NCBI RefSeq assembly: GCF_028401955.1
Contig: NZ_JAQOTJ010000005.1
Span: 1 to 34,044, forward strand
Reading direction: 5' to 3'
From: Bacillus sp. BP-3
GTDB lineage: Bacteria > Bacillota > Bacilli > Bacillales > Bacillaceae_G
DNA: 34,044 nt
Position 1 is the first letter of the stretch. The number at the start of each line of letters is the position of its first letter. The notes under the pieces are model-generated. The model saw nothing but the letters and a program-made list of their open reading frames with translations. It made no database searches and was not told the DNA's origin. Both the position numbers and the translations under genes were made by a program. Positions 1-8,904 of this stretch are shown in pieces.

Positions 1-2
1 AA

Positions 3-287
3 AAACTATATAAAGTACGGTGTTCTACTATTGAACGGAGTTTTGCGGATGCCAAGGAACTACATGGCTATCGATATGCTCGGTTTCGAGGGCTGAAGTC
101 TGTCCAAATGCAAGCATATCTTACCGCAGCTTGTCAAAACATGAAAAAAATAGCCCTTCACCTGACCAAAAGCGGTCAGGTGAAGGGCTATTTTTCTTAT
201 TTTTATCATGTTCTAGTTCTTTTGTTCATTAACAAATCAATAATTCCCAGAGTGTCGGAAATCCTGAAGCGTTTCCCAACACTCTGA
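3..287 (+). pseudogene. IS1182-type transposase, C-terminal part only (cut by window edge)
   Basis: Open from the left edge to a TGA at 285-287, about 94 codons. The translation contains [20 protein letters not shown] followed by a [10 protein letters not shown] segment, which is the typical C-terminal end of the DDE transposase of IS1182-type elements (the E of ERSF is probably the last catalytic residue). The N-terminal catalytic part lies outside the window, so I cannot say whether the gene is intact. A perfect 22-bp inverted repeat (146-195) lies inside the reading frame. The frame ends against the terminator of the opposing amidohydrolase gene, so the insertion appears to sit in the intergenic space downstream of that gene. 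Family call is good; exact element unknown. Confidence 0.75.
146..195. terminator. Perfect 22-bp inverted repeat, terminator-like, inside the transposase 3' end
   Basis: Arms 146-167 and 174-195 are exactly complementary around the 6-nt loop AAAAGC, and the outer 5 bp are A/T so each strand reads out through a T-tract. It would work as a bidirectional intrinsic terminator. It precedes the transposase stop codon by about 90 nt, which is unusual. Confidence 0.7.
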
Positions 288-308
288 AAGGCGGCATGTG
301 CCGCCTTT
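287..308 (-). terminator. Hairpin at the end of the amidohydrolase gene
   Basis: AAAGGCGGCA and its exact complement surround a 2-nt loop. On the minus strand it overlaps the amidohydrolase stop codon (307-309). No long T-tract follows, so it may be a weak terminator or only a 3' stabilising stem. Confidence 0.5.
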
Positions 309-1869
309 ATCTCTTATGCACAACTTCACCATCCACAACCGTCATCGTAACATTTATCTCTTTTATTTCTTCTTCCTGCACGTTAAATATATCTCTATCT
401 AATATCGTAAAATCCGCTTCATATCCCGCTGCAATTTTTCCGCGGTTCTCTTCTTTTCCAATCGCATATGCGCTTCCTGTTGTGAACAGTGACACAGCTT
501 CAAATACGGATAACCTTTCTTCTGGCATGTAACAGTTTCCATCCACAAAGCTCTTTCTTGTTACAGCGCTGTATATACCTAAAAGCGGGTTCACTTGCTC
601 AATTGGTGCATCCGAACCACCCGCACAGTGTAATCCAGCAGAAAGGAGTGTTTTCCATGCATATGCATACCGAAGGCGCTGCTCCCCTAGCTTTTCAATA
701 ACAGATGGAAAATCAGAAGAAACGAAGACAGGCTGAATATCTAAAATTACTGGGAGCTTCTTCATGCGCTGGGTTAACTCTTCACGGGTAAGTTGACAGT
801 GAATAATACGATCACGCTGCCCCTCTTTTGGCGGGTGCATTTCAAGCGCATCAATTACATATTCAAGCGATAGATCACCAATTGTATGAATTGCGACAGG
901 CATATGGAATTCTCTTGCTTGTTTGACGAGTTCCGCAAGCTCTTCACGAGAAAAAATAGCAACGCCATTCGTTTCCTTTGCATCTGCATATGATTCAGTA
1001 AGCAACGCTGTTCGTCCGCCAAAGGAACCGTCTGAGAAGATCTTCATTGCTCCAAACTCAATATAATGCGTATTCCTATATTGATTACGTTCGCGCGCTA
1101 CTTCATGATGGACAAGAAGATGCGCTTTAAACGGTAATTTTCGAATTACTTCCGTAAAGACATTGTACGTTTTTTGAAAACCACCATAATAGTTTAAGTC
1201 TTCTGTATGACCACCAACGAGTCCATATTGCCAACAATCTTGAATTGCAGTTTGCAGTGCCTTCGTTAAATAGGCTGCATCGATTTCTGGTAGAAGAGGC
1301 GCGATCAATTCCTGCGCTTGTTCATACAATAAACCTGTAAGTTCACCATGTTGATCGCGGCCAACTTTCCCACCTTTCGGGTCTTCTCTATCTTGCATAA
1401 TCTCAGCTTTCTCAAGAATGTAAGAATTTACCAACGTTACATGACGGCAAACGCGTTTCAACACAATAGGGTGACGACGTGATAAATCATCTAAATCTCG
1501 TTTATGTACATCTTTTCGATCTGTAAAATTATTTTCATTCCAGCCCTCGCCAATAATCCATTCTCCTTGCTTCGTTGTCTTCACTCGCTCAGCAACAAGG
1601 TTTAGTACTTCCTGATAAGATGTGCATGCTGATAAATCTAAGCGAAGTAATCGTTCTCCGTGTCCAATAAGATGCATATGGCTATCAACCAGACCAGGGA
1701 GCACTGTTTTTCCTTCTAAATTTAAGAACTGTTTCGGCTGATACCGCTCTTCTAATTCTTCTTTCCTTCCAACAGCAATAATTTTACCGTTTTCTACGTA
1801 AACTGCTTCTACGACTCTTCCGTCTTCTTCCATCGTATAAACCTTTCCCCCGTGCCAAAGTTCTCCCAT
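307..1869 (-). CDS. YtcJ-like metal-dependent amidohydrolase (amidohydrolase family 3)
   Basis: A 520-residue cytosolic hydrolase of the YtcJ/amidohydrolase-3 family. Residues 1-60 form the small beta-sandwich start (GKVYTMEEDGRVVEAVYVENGK), then the TIM barrel opens with the metal-binding DSHMH motif (H64 and H66). Further family marks are FSDGSFGGRTA, PVAIHTIGD, RIIHCQL and GGSDAPIEQVNPLLGIY near the C-terminus; the sandwich closes with GYEADFTILD. Relatives hydrolyse amide or cyclic amide bonds, but the physiological substrate is unknown. The start is supported by GGGGGAGA just upstream. A 37-codon small gene ends 18 nt before it and probably shares its transcript. Confidence 0.85.
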   Translation of the reverse strand: MGELWHGGKVYTMEEDGRVVEAVYVENGKIIAVGRKEELEERYQPKQFLNLEGKTVLPGLVDSHMHLIGHGERLLRLDLSACTSYQEVLNLVAERVKTTKQGEWIIGEGWNENNFTDRKDVHKRDLDDLSRRHPIVLKRVCRHVTLVNSYILEKAEIMQDREDPKGGKVGRDQHGELTGLLYEQAQELIAPLLPEIDAAYLTKALQTAIQDCWQYGLVGGHTEDLNYYGGFQKTYNVFTEVIRKLPFKAHLLVHHEVARERNQYRNTHYIEFGAMKIFSDGSFGGRTALLTESYADAKETNGVAIFSREELAELVKQAREFHMPVAIHTIGDLSLEYVIDALEMHPPKEGQRDRIIHCQLTREELTQRMKKLPVILDIQPVFVSSDFPSVIEKLGEQRLRYAYAWKTLLSAGLHCAGGSDAPIEQVNPLLGIYSAVTRKSFVDGNCYMPEERLSVFEAVSLFTTGSAYAIGKEENRGKIAAGYEADFTILDRDIFNVQEEEIKEINVTMTVVDGEVVHKR

Positions 1870-1887
1870 TTTTTCTCCCCCTTTTTA

Positions 1888-2001
1888 TTAGCTATAAACA
1901 TTGTTTGCAACACCCGTTAACCTTTTCGAAAAAATAATAGGGGCATCCACACATTTTTCATTTTTATATTCAACTTTAATAAGAGCAATTACGCCGTACA
2001 T
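1888..2001 (-). CDS. Unrecognised 37-residue small protein
   Basis: ATG at 2001-1999 and TAA at 1890-1888 give 37 residues beginning MYGVIALIKVEYKNEK. The start is preceded by an exceptionally purine-rich ribosome binding site, GGGGGGGAGAGA, about 3 nt before ATG. A plausible sigma-A promoter lies 63-91 nt upstream. The gene ends 18 nt before the amidohydrolase start, so the two look like an operon, or this is a leader peptide. There is one Cys, no membrane segment and no family I know. It is too short for codon statistics to decide; the main evidence is the ribosome binding site and position. Confidence 0.5.
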   Translation of the reverse strand: MYGVIALIKVEYKNEKCVDAPIIFSKRLTGVANNVYS

Positions 2002-2063
2002 TCTCTCCCCCCCTATACTTTACCCTTATAGCTCTTTTATTATCTTAATTTTCTTATAATACC

Positions 2064-2092
2064 ATTATAAAACACACTCTCTAGTTAAACAA
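2064..2092 (-). promoter_or_regulatory. Candidate sigma-A promoter for the small ORF and amidohydrolase gene
   Basis: On the minus strand TTGTTT (2092-2087), 17 nt, TATAAT (2069-2064). The -35 is poor but the -10 is perfect. The -10 lies inside the palindrome TTATAAT-ACC-ATTATAA at 2054-2070, a possible operator. Confidence 0.5.
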
Positions 2093-2123
2093 AAAACCCA
2101 ATTCTATTCAGCTAGAATCGGGT
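2091..2123 (-). terminator. Intrinsic terminator of mbcS
   Basis: Minus strand: stem ACCCGATTCT pairing with AGAATTGGGT (one G-U) around an 8-nt loop, then six T. It lies 13 nt past the mbcS stop codon. Confidence 0.85.
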
Positions 2124-2136
2124 AAAGTGTGCAAGG

Positions 2137-3723
2137 TTATTTGGAAGCCAACTCCATTTCACGTTTTCGCAGCTCTACGCGGCGAATTTTACCGGAAATT
2201 GTTTTTGGCAATTCTTTCACAAATTCAATTTTACGCGGGTATTTATAAGGCGCCGTTAATTCCTTTACATGGTCTTGCAGAAGCGGAATTAACGTGCTGT
2301 CTTGCTCATCGACATTTTCTTTTAACACGATAAAGGCTTTTACGATATTTCCTCGTATTTCATCTGGACTTGCCACAACCGCACATTCTCTGACGTATGG
2401 ATGTTTGACCAGTGCATCTTCCACCTCGAACGGTCCGATTGTATAGCCGGAGCTAATAATAATATCGTCGCCTCGTCCTTCAAACCAAAAGTAACCATCT
2501 TCATCCTTTTTGGCCTGGTCACCTGTAATGTAATAATCGCCGCGAAATTGTATAACTGTACGCTCTGGATCTTTATAATACTGTTTAAATAATGCCGGTG
2601 TTTTCACGTGCACGGCAATATCCCCTACTTCTCCCGGAAGGACTGGCTTACCATCTTCATCCACAATATCAACTTGATTGCCCGGCGTCGGTTTCCCCAT
2701 CGAACCAGGTTTTATTTCCATTCCTTTTAATACGCCAACAAGTAATGTATTTTCTGTTTGACCATATCCATCACGAACCGTTACTTGAAAATAATTTCGA
2801 AATGTATTTATAACTTCTCTGTTCAATGGCTCGCCTGCCGAAACCGCACTATGCAAGGAAGAGAGGTCATATTGCTGTAAGGTCTCCACTTTTGCCATTA
2901 AACGATATTCAGTCGGTGTACAGCACAATACATTTACTTTGTTATCACTTAATAACTGTAAATATGTTTCCGGATCAAATTTCCCGTGATACACAAATCC
3001 AGTTGCACCTGAACCGAGCGTCGCAAGAAATGGACTCCACACCCACTTTTGCCACCCTGGACTTGCTGTTGCCCATACAACATCATTCTCTTCAATTGCT
3101 AACCAATTTGCAGCGCTCGTACGAAGATGAGCATACGCCCAAGCATGTGTATGTACAACGCCCTTTGGATTGCCTGTTGTTCCAGATGTATACGATAAGA
3201 AAACCATATCATCACACTTTGTCTCTGCCATTTCTAATACAGCACTCTCTGTTTTAAGTGCTTCTCGTATATTGTTCCAGCCTTCTAGTGGTTTTTCACT
3301 TAATACAAATTTATGAAGGGAATGCACTGCCTCGATTCCGTCGAATTGTCCTACATACGGTTCATAACTTACTATCGCTTTTACTTCTCCATGCTCGATT
3401 CGGTATTCAATATCTTTTTTGCGCAGCATTTCTGAACTTGGAATAACGACGAATCCCGCTTTTATTGCGGCAATATACGTCATATATGTTTCAATGAGAC
3501 GCGGCATCATAATAAGAAGCTTGTCCCCTTTTTGCAGACCGATTTTTATAAAAGCGTTTCCAATTTTATTCGCCCCTTGTAACAACTCCCCGTATGTGAC
3601 TTCCCTTTTATTCCCTTGATCATCTTGCCAAATTAGTGCAAGTTTATTTGGTTCATGGGCATAACGCTCCATCTCCTCGACTAAATTATACATCGGTGGC
3701 GCTAATAGCTCTTCCCGGTTCAT
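2137..3723 (-). CDS. mbcS: Acyl-CoA synthetase MbcS/YtcI (AMP-forming)
   Basis: A 528-residue ANL-superfamily adenylate-forming enzyme that activates a short or branched carboxylic acid to its CoA ester via an acyl-adenylate. Visible motifs in order: the phosphate-binding loop YTSGTTGNPKGV (about 176-187), DGYGQTE (A5), YITGDQAKKDEDGYFWFEGR (hinge region) and the catalytic lysine in LPKTISGKIRRVELR close to the C-terminus. It resembles AcsA but is shorter at the N-terminus. Position next to a SASP gene and thiI matches B. subtilis ytcI; MbcS proteins are known for 2-methylbutyrate and isobutyrate activation in branched-chain fatty acid supply. Substrate here is inferred from that family. Start supported by AAAGGGGGAAGAGT-ATG. 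Confidence 0.85.
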   Translation of the reverse strand: MNREELLAPPMYNLVEEMERYAHEPNKLALIWQDDQGNKREVTYGELLQGANKIGNAFIKIGLQKGDKLLIMMPRLIETYMTYIAAIKAGFVVIPSSEMLRKKDIEYRIEHGEVKAIVSYEPYVGQFDGIEAVHSLHKFVLSEKPLEGWNNIREALKTESAVLEMAETKCDDMVFLSYTSGTTGNPKGVVHTHAWAYAHLRTSAANWLAIEENDVVWATASPGWQKWVWSPFLATLGSGATGFVYHGKFDPETYLQLLSDNKVNVLCCTPTEYRLMAKVETLQQYDLSSLHSAVSAGEPLNREVINTFRNYFQVTVRDGYGQTENTLLVGVLKGMEIKPGSMGKPTPGNQVDIVDEDGKPVLPGEVGDIAVHVKTPALFKQYYKDPERTVIQFRGDYYITGDQAKKDEDGYFWFEGRGDDIIISSGYTIGPFEVEDALVKHPYVRECAVVASPDEIRGNIVKAFIVLKENVDEQDSTLIPLLQDHVKELTAPYKYPRKIEFVKELPKTISGKIRRVELRKREMELASK

Positions 3724-3795
3724 ACTCTTCCCCCTTTATTATGTCCATCCTCCCTTTAATGATAAAGAATTTTCTGTAAATTTAAAACTATCTTC

Positions 3796-3863
3796 TTTTG
3801 ACAAATTAGTTTATATTTTGACCAATTGGCTACAATAGTAGATGTTTTCTCTTATATTTTGAC
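3796..3863. repeat. Three phased direct repeats TTTTGAC upstream of mbcS
   Basis: On the plus strand TTTTGAC starts at 3796, 3816 and 3857. The first two extend to a 14-bp match TTTTGAC(A/C)AATT(A/G)G, and the second and third share TTATATTTTGAC. Offsets of 20 and 41 bp keep them on the same face of the helix. Possible activator or repressor sites for mbcS. Confidence 0.5.
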
Positions 3864-3872
3864 ATAAAACGC

Positions 3873-3903
3873 CAAAAAGAAAGAGCGGGAAATCCCACTC
3901 TCT
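3873..3903 (-). terminator. Intrinsic terminator of the SASP gene
   Basis: Minus strand stem AGAGTGGGA pairs with TCCCGCTCT (one mismatch or G-U), followed by TTCTTTTT. It lies about 22 nt past the SASP stop. Confidence 0.8.
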
Positions 3904-3924
3904 CTAAGCCATTATATATGGTTG

Positions 3925-4119
3925 TTATCGTTGAAAACCGCCTAATTGTTGTTCAGCCATTGCAACTAAACGTTTTGTAATTTCGCCACCAACAGATCCG
4001 TTAGCACGAGATGTTGAATCTGGTCCAAGTTGTACACCGAACTCTTGAGCGATTTCGTATTTCATTTGGTCTAAAGCTGCTTCTGCTCCAGAAACTGCTA
4101 ATTTATTATTGTTTGCCAT
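3925..4119 (-). CDS. sspA: Alpha/beta-type small acid-soluble spore protein
   Basis: A 64-residue DNA-binding protein that saturates the dormant spore chromosome and protects it from UV and heat, then is degraded on germination. Family hallmarks are the GPR protease region EIAQEFGV (residues 22-29) and the highly conserved [17 protein letters not shown] block (about 36-52). Length is normal. The ribosome binding site AAGGAGGTGAT is a full match to the 16S rRNA anti-SD, as expected for one of the most abundant spore proteins. Position between ytcI and thiI matches B. subtilis sspA, although B. cereus carries several near-identical paralogues, so the exact letter is not certain. Expression should be forespore-specific (sigma-G). 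Confidence 0.95.
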   Translation of the reverse strand: MANNNKLAVSGAEAALDQMKYEIAQEFGVQLGPDSTSRANGSVGGEITKRLVAMAEQQLGGFQR

Positions 4120-4153
4120 ATGGTATCACCTCCTTGTGAGTATAGAGTGTGAT

Positions 4154-4198
4154 AAACCATAAGACTTCATACATATCTTTTAATGGTAATTTATGGTT

Positions 4199-4199
<1 letters not shown>
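4154..4199 (-). other. Long-loop stem between thiI and the SASP gene
   Basis: AAACCATAA at 4154-4162 is complementary to TTATGGTTT at 4191-4199, closing a 28-nt loop. It may be a weak thiI terminator. It overlaps where the SASP promoter should be; a TGTATGA-like -35 and CACACTC-like -10 are visible on the minus strand but fit sigma-G only loosely. Confidence 0.35.
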
Positions 4200-5416
<1,217 letters not shown>

Positions 5417-6559
5417 TTACCTCATCACTTCATATAATTTTGGCAATGTTTCTTTTATAATTCCTTCGAATTGTTTTACTTCTTCCATCGTATTTTCCGC
5501 ATTTAAACTAATACGAATCGCACTTTCTGCTACCGCATGCGGCAAGCCCATCGCTAGTAAAACGTGGCTTACTTCGTTTGCTCTTGAAGAACAAGCAGAT
5601 TTTGTTGACACATACACATCACGTTCTTCCAAAGCATGCACAACAATTTCTGGCTTTAATCCGACAAATGATACGTTTAATATATGCGGTGCCGTATGTT
5701 CTTTCGGCGTATTAATTGTAACATCCTTCATGCCCTTAAACATGCGAATAAGTTCTTCCTTTAACTCGCGAAGATGCCTCGTATTTTCGGACTGTTTTTC
5801 TAAAGTCATTCGCAAGGCTTTGATCATCGCAACAATTCCTGGTAAGTTTTCTGTACCAGAACGGTAACGCAACTCTTGTCCACCACCCGATAAAACTGGA
5901 TCGAGCCTTACACCATCACGAACATAAAGAAGTCCTGTTCCTTTTACACTATGGAACTTATGTCCCGAAATTGTGCAAAGATCAATATGACTTTCATACA
6001 AGTCAAGCGGTACTTTTCCAATTCCTTGTACATGATCCACATGGAATCGTACTTTCGGATAGTTTGCTAATAACTTCCCAACTTCATCAACAGGCTGAAT
6101 CGCACCTGTTTCGTTATTGACGTGAATCATGGAAACAAGAATAGTATCATCTCGAAGAACTCGTTTCACATCTTCTACTGATACAACACCATTTTCATTT
6201 ACCGGCAAATATGTAACGTCAAAACCAAGATTTTCCAGCTGCTTATATGCTTCAAACACAGAAGCGTGTTCAATGTTTGTTGTAATCAAATGCTTACCAC
6301 GGGAGCGATTTCTCATCGCAATCCCCTTAATTGCAAGGTTATTTCCTTCTGTTCCTCCAGACGTAAAGACAATTTCTGAAGGCTTTGCGCGAAGAAGCTG
6401 AGCTGCAATCGTACGTGATTGCGTTAATAAACGCTCTGATTCTCCTCCAAGGGAATGAATAGAAGAAGGATTTCCAAAATATTTTCCTGCAACTGTCACA
6501 TAAGATTGCAAGGCTTCCGGGTACGGCTTTGTCGTCGCACTATTATCAAAATAAATCAT
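5417..6559 (-). CDS. nifZ: Cysteine desulfurase NifZ, sulfur donor for ThiI
   Basis: A 380-residue PLP enzyme (class V aminotransferase fold) that releases sulfur from cysteine as a protein persulfide. Visible marks: N-terminal YFDNSATT, the cofactor-stacking His in TTNIEH (98), Asp175 and Gln178 in HVDHVQ, the PLP lysine in SGHKFHS (K201) and the persulfide cysteine in TKSACSSR (C323). It lacks the long disordered loop and C-terminal tail of E. coli IscS. In B. subtilis the same neighbour acts specifically with ThiI in 4-thiouridine formation; the 6-nt gap to thiI supports that here. A leader of about 180 nt with competing stems precedes it. Confidence 0.93.
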   Translation of the reverse strand: MIYFDNSATTKPYPEALQSYVTVAGKYFGNPSSIHSLGGESERLLTQSRTIAAQLLRAKPSEIVFTSGGTEGNNLAIKGIAMRNRSRGKHLITTNIEHASVFEAYKQLENLGFDVTYLPVNENGVVSVEDVKRVLRDDTILVSMIHVNNETGAIQPVDEVGKLLANYPKVRFHVDHVQGIGKVPLDLYESHIDLCTISGHKFHSVKGTGLLYVRDGVRLDPVLSGGGQELRYRSGTENLPGIVAMIKALRMTLEKQSENTRHLRELKEELIRMFKGMKDVTINTPKEHTAPHILNVSFVGLKPEIVVHALEERDVYVSTKSACSSRANEVSHVLLAMGLPHAVAESAIRISLNAENTMEEVKQFEGIIKETLPKLYEVMR

Positions 6560-6561
6560 CG

Positions 6562-6752
6562 TTATTCCCCTTTCGCCGATATCGAAATCCCAGAAAGTGA
6601 AACATCTTTACAAGAAAGACCTTCGTAGCGGGATAATCATATCATAAATCCATGCGTTTTCGCTAAGCTTGCTCATAGTTTCCGTCATTAGAGCGGAAGT
6701 ATGCTTTTCTGCTTTCAACGAAAAAACGCTCCATATTCCGCTATTCATTATA
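6562..6752 (-). promoter_or_regulatory. Candidate promoter and structured leader of nifZ-thiI
   Basis: Minus-strand TATAAT at 6752-6747 gives a probable -10 (no good -35). The transcript would have a leader of about 180 nt. AGCGGAA (6742-6736) can pair with TTCCGCT (6698-6692), and GCGTTTTTTCG (6729-6719) with CGAAAACGC (6662-6654). The two pairings cross, so they exclude each other unless they form a pseudoknot. I do not recognise a known riboswitch. Confidence 0.35.
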
Positions 6753-6794
6753 GCAATATTACATCATAATGGATACAAAAGTTATTTAAACAAA

Positions 6795-6826
6795 AACAAA
6801 CCCCTTAATGAATTAAGGAGTTTGTT
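6795..6826 (-). terminator. Intrinsic terminator overlapping the end of ezrA
   Basis: Minus-strand stem AACAAAC-CCTTAAT and its complement (one mismatch) followed by TTTGTTT. The stem begins within the last codons of ezrA. Confidence 0.8.
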
Positions 6827-8522
6827 CTAAATCAACAAGTTCAGCAATCTTCTGCACAATGCCTGGTTCAATTTGTTCTAATACAGAAGCTGCTTGTTCT
6901 AGAGCTGCGTCATATTCATATTCACGGAACAGTTGCTCAGCGGTATCTAAGCTTTTCGCTAACATATCGTCATGACTACGATAACGATTACCATACTGTA
7001 TTAATTTTTCTACTAAATACGCTTGTTCAATTAACTCTTGCGTTGTTTCGTGAACACCATTTACAATTACTACTGCTTCTTCTAGTGTGCGATTCACTGC
7101 GCCCATATCAAGCGGCTTTAATTCTAGATGTTCATACACACTATGCATTGCTTGTTGTCCGTTTTGCAATTCCACTACGATACGATCTGGCAAACCTGGT
7201 AAATTTGATTTTTGCATCATACGCTTTGATTCCATCAGCGTATGGCGCATTTCCTTTAACGCTTCACGCGCTTCAAACTCATCTTTACGCATCATTTGCA
7301 GCATGTCTTTGTACTCATTATGAATTACTTTTAATGTTTCACATTGCTCATAAATTTCTTCTAACTCTTCTCGAATAACAGAAAAGGCGATATCTTGCTC
7401 TGCAATACGAAGTTGCAACACTTCAAAACGCTTCATTAAAATATGCATCTGTTTTTCAACCACTTTTTGAGATTCGATATCTTTATCCTGTAATTGATAA
7501 CTTTGTTTCACAAATTGTGTTTCTGCTTTCGTTTCCAGTGCTTCTTCTCGAATTGTCTCTAAATCTTCATATACACTTACCGTCTGCTGTTCAACATAAT
7601 GTTTAGCTCTTACTTCTAACTCTAACTGTTCATATAATGTATCAAGATTTCCTTTTAAAACTTCCATTTTCCCTTGCGCTTCCACTACGTGTAGAGATTC
7701 TAAATCAGCAAGGCACGTTTGCAATTGTTTGTTCATCTCTCTTACTTCTTTTGGTATTTCCAAATGATTTAGTACATAACCTTGTTTTTTCATATCGTCG
7801 TGACCTTGTGATAAATCTTCTAATTGCACCGGTAATGTTGCTTGACATTCTACTAATAATTCTGGTACTTCATGCACAATTACTTCCAAATGTGCTAGTC
7901 CTTCTTCTAAACTCGCCACAATTTCACGCGCTTTTAAGTAATCCCCATTTTGTGTTGCTTCTTCAAACGTTTGAAATTTCTTTGATTCAGCATCAAGCAT
8001 TCCTTCAATTTTCTCCTCTGCCGCGCCAAACATATGACGATGAGCAAGCACACTCTTTTTCAAATTACGGTATATATCACGCAACTGCTCAATTTCCGAA
8101 TTGTTTTTCTCATAGCTTTCCAACAATTCTTGTAGTTCATTTAAAATATCCATAATACGATGATCTGCTTCATCTAAACTACTAATGGATTCATTAAGTG
8201 TATGTTTTGCTTTTCGGAAGGAAAATTGCGCGGCAAGTTTTTGAGCGCTTTCTAAATCTTTTTCTGCTTTCGGAAGAATATTAGCAACAATTTCATCCCA
8301 TTCATTGCGCCATTTTTCAAATAGCTCTTCTGTTTGTCCGGTCATCTTTAACTCTTTCACTCGTTTCAGTTCATCCGCTACAGGTTTATCCTTAATTTCT
8401 TTCTTCCATTGCTCTAGTGCTTCAATATCTTTATATAAACGATTTCTCATCACAAGTTCTACGATGAGGAAGAGCAAGATAGCACTCACGATGATGACAA
8501 CGATCGTTAAGATTGAATCCAT
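6813..8522 (-). CDS. ezrA: Septation ring formation regulator EzrA
   Basis: A 569-residue membrane-anchored coiled-coil protein close to the usual 562 residues. Residues 4-24 ([21 protein letters not shown]) form the single N-terminal membrane anchor; the rest is spectrin-like alpha-helical repeats rich in Glu, Leu and Lys. The conserved [12 protein letters not shown] patch follows the anchor, and a C-terminal segment near YRSHDD and [12 protein letters not shown] matches the family's QNR-type patch region. EzrA inhibits FtsZ assembly away from midcell and links the division and cell-wall machineries. Its place between nifZ and refZ matches B. subtilis, except that hisJ is missing on the refZ side and braB on the other. 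Confidence 0.95.
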   Translation of the reverse strand: MDSILTIVVIIVSAILLFLIVELVMRNRLYKDIEALEQWKKEIKDKPVADELKRVKELKMTGQTEELFEKWRNEWDEIVANILPKAEKDLESAQKLAAQFSFRKAKHTLNESISSLDEADHRIMDILNELQELLESYEKNNSEIEQLRDIYRNLKKSVLAHRHMFGAAEEKIEGMLDAESKKFQTFEEATQNGDYLKAREIVASLEEGLAHLEVIVHEVPELLVECQATLPVQLEDLSQGHDDMKKQGYVLNHLEIPKEVREMNKQLQTCLADLESLHVVEAQGKMEVLKGNLDTLYEQLELEVRAKHYVEQQTVSVYEDLETIREEALETKAETQFVKQSYQLQDKDIESQKVVEKQMHILMKRFEVLQLRIAEQDIAFSVIREELEEIYEQCETLKVIHNEYKDMLQMMRKDEFEAREALKEMRHTLMESKRMMQKSNLPGLPDRIVVELQNGQQAMHSVYEHLELKPLDMGAVNRTLEEAVVIVNGVHETTQELIEQAYLVEKLIQYGNRYRSHDDMLAKSLDTAEQLFREYEYDAALEQAASVLEQIEPGIVQKIAELVDLEQTP

Positions 8523-8904
8523 TCAAAATGCCTCCTATTTATCTGTTTTTTGTCCGTTCCGTTTTTTAAAATGGAAGGCGTTATGTAAGAAAAGGGGAAT
8601 GCCCCATATTTAACAACTAGCAATGTATTAATCATACCATGTAATTCTATGTTTTTGGCCTAGTTTTTCGAAAAATTTCATGAAAGAATTTACTATTTTC
8701 AAGTCGATTCCATACACACATCTAACCCCAAATTATAATCACCAAAGGACTGTGTTTTTTTCAAATCAAAATATCATTATTGCGATATAGATATATTACT
8801 ATATAAGGATTCAAAAAAGAAGATATCACTTCATAAAAAGCAAATAAAAACAGCTTATTCCCATACACATTGGCAACAAGCTGTTTCACGTTTTTTTGTT
8901 TTCT
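8523..8904 (-). promoter_or_regulatory. ezrA-refZ intergenic region with a candidate ezrA promoter
   Basis: On the minus strand an extended -10 TGG-TATGAT lies at 8639-8631 with no clear -35, about 110 nt before ezrA. A GGGGAATGCCCC palindrome lies at 8595-8606. The stretch 8750-8840 is AT-rich with no gene I can support. The refZ terminator occupies 8848-8886. Confidence 0.4.
8848..8886 (-). terminator. Intrinsic terminator of refZ
   Basis: AAACAGCTT (8848-8856) and its exact complement (8878-8886) surround a 21-nt loop; on the minus strand it is followed by a short T-rich run (TTATTT). Confidence 0.7.

Noticed and set aside
2826-3257. 143-codon plus-strand frame opposite mbcS
   Set aside because: Entirely within a well-supported gene on the other strand; translation shows no family features.
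3796-3845. Possible plus-strand sigma-A promoter using TTGACA at 3798
   Set aside because: At 17 nt the -10 would read ACCAAT, and there is no plus-strand gene downstream; the TTGAC is better explained as part of the direct repeats.
7637-8155. 172-codon plus-strand frame opposite ezrA
   Set aside because: A mirror frame of a coiled-coil gene: Leu- and Phe-rich translation produced by antisense of Lys/Glu codons, and no ribosome binding site.
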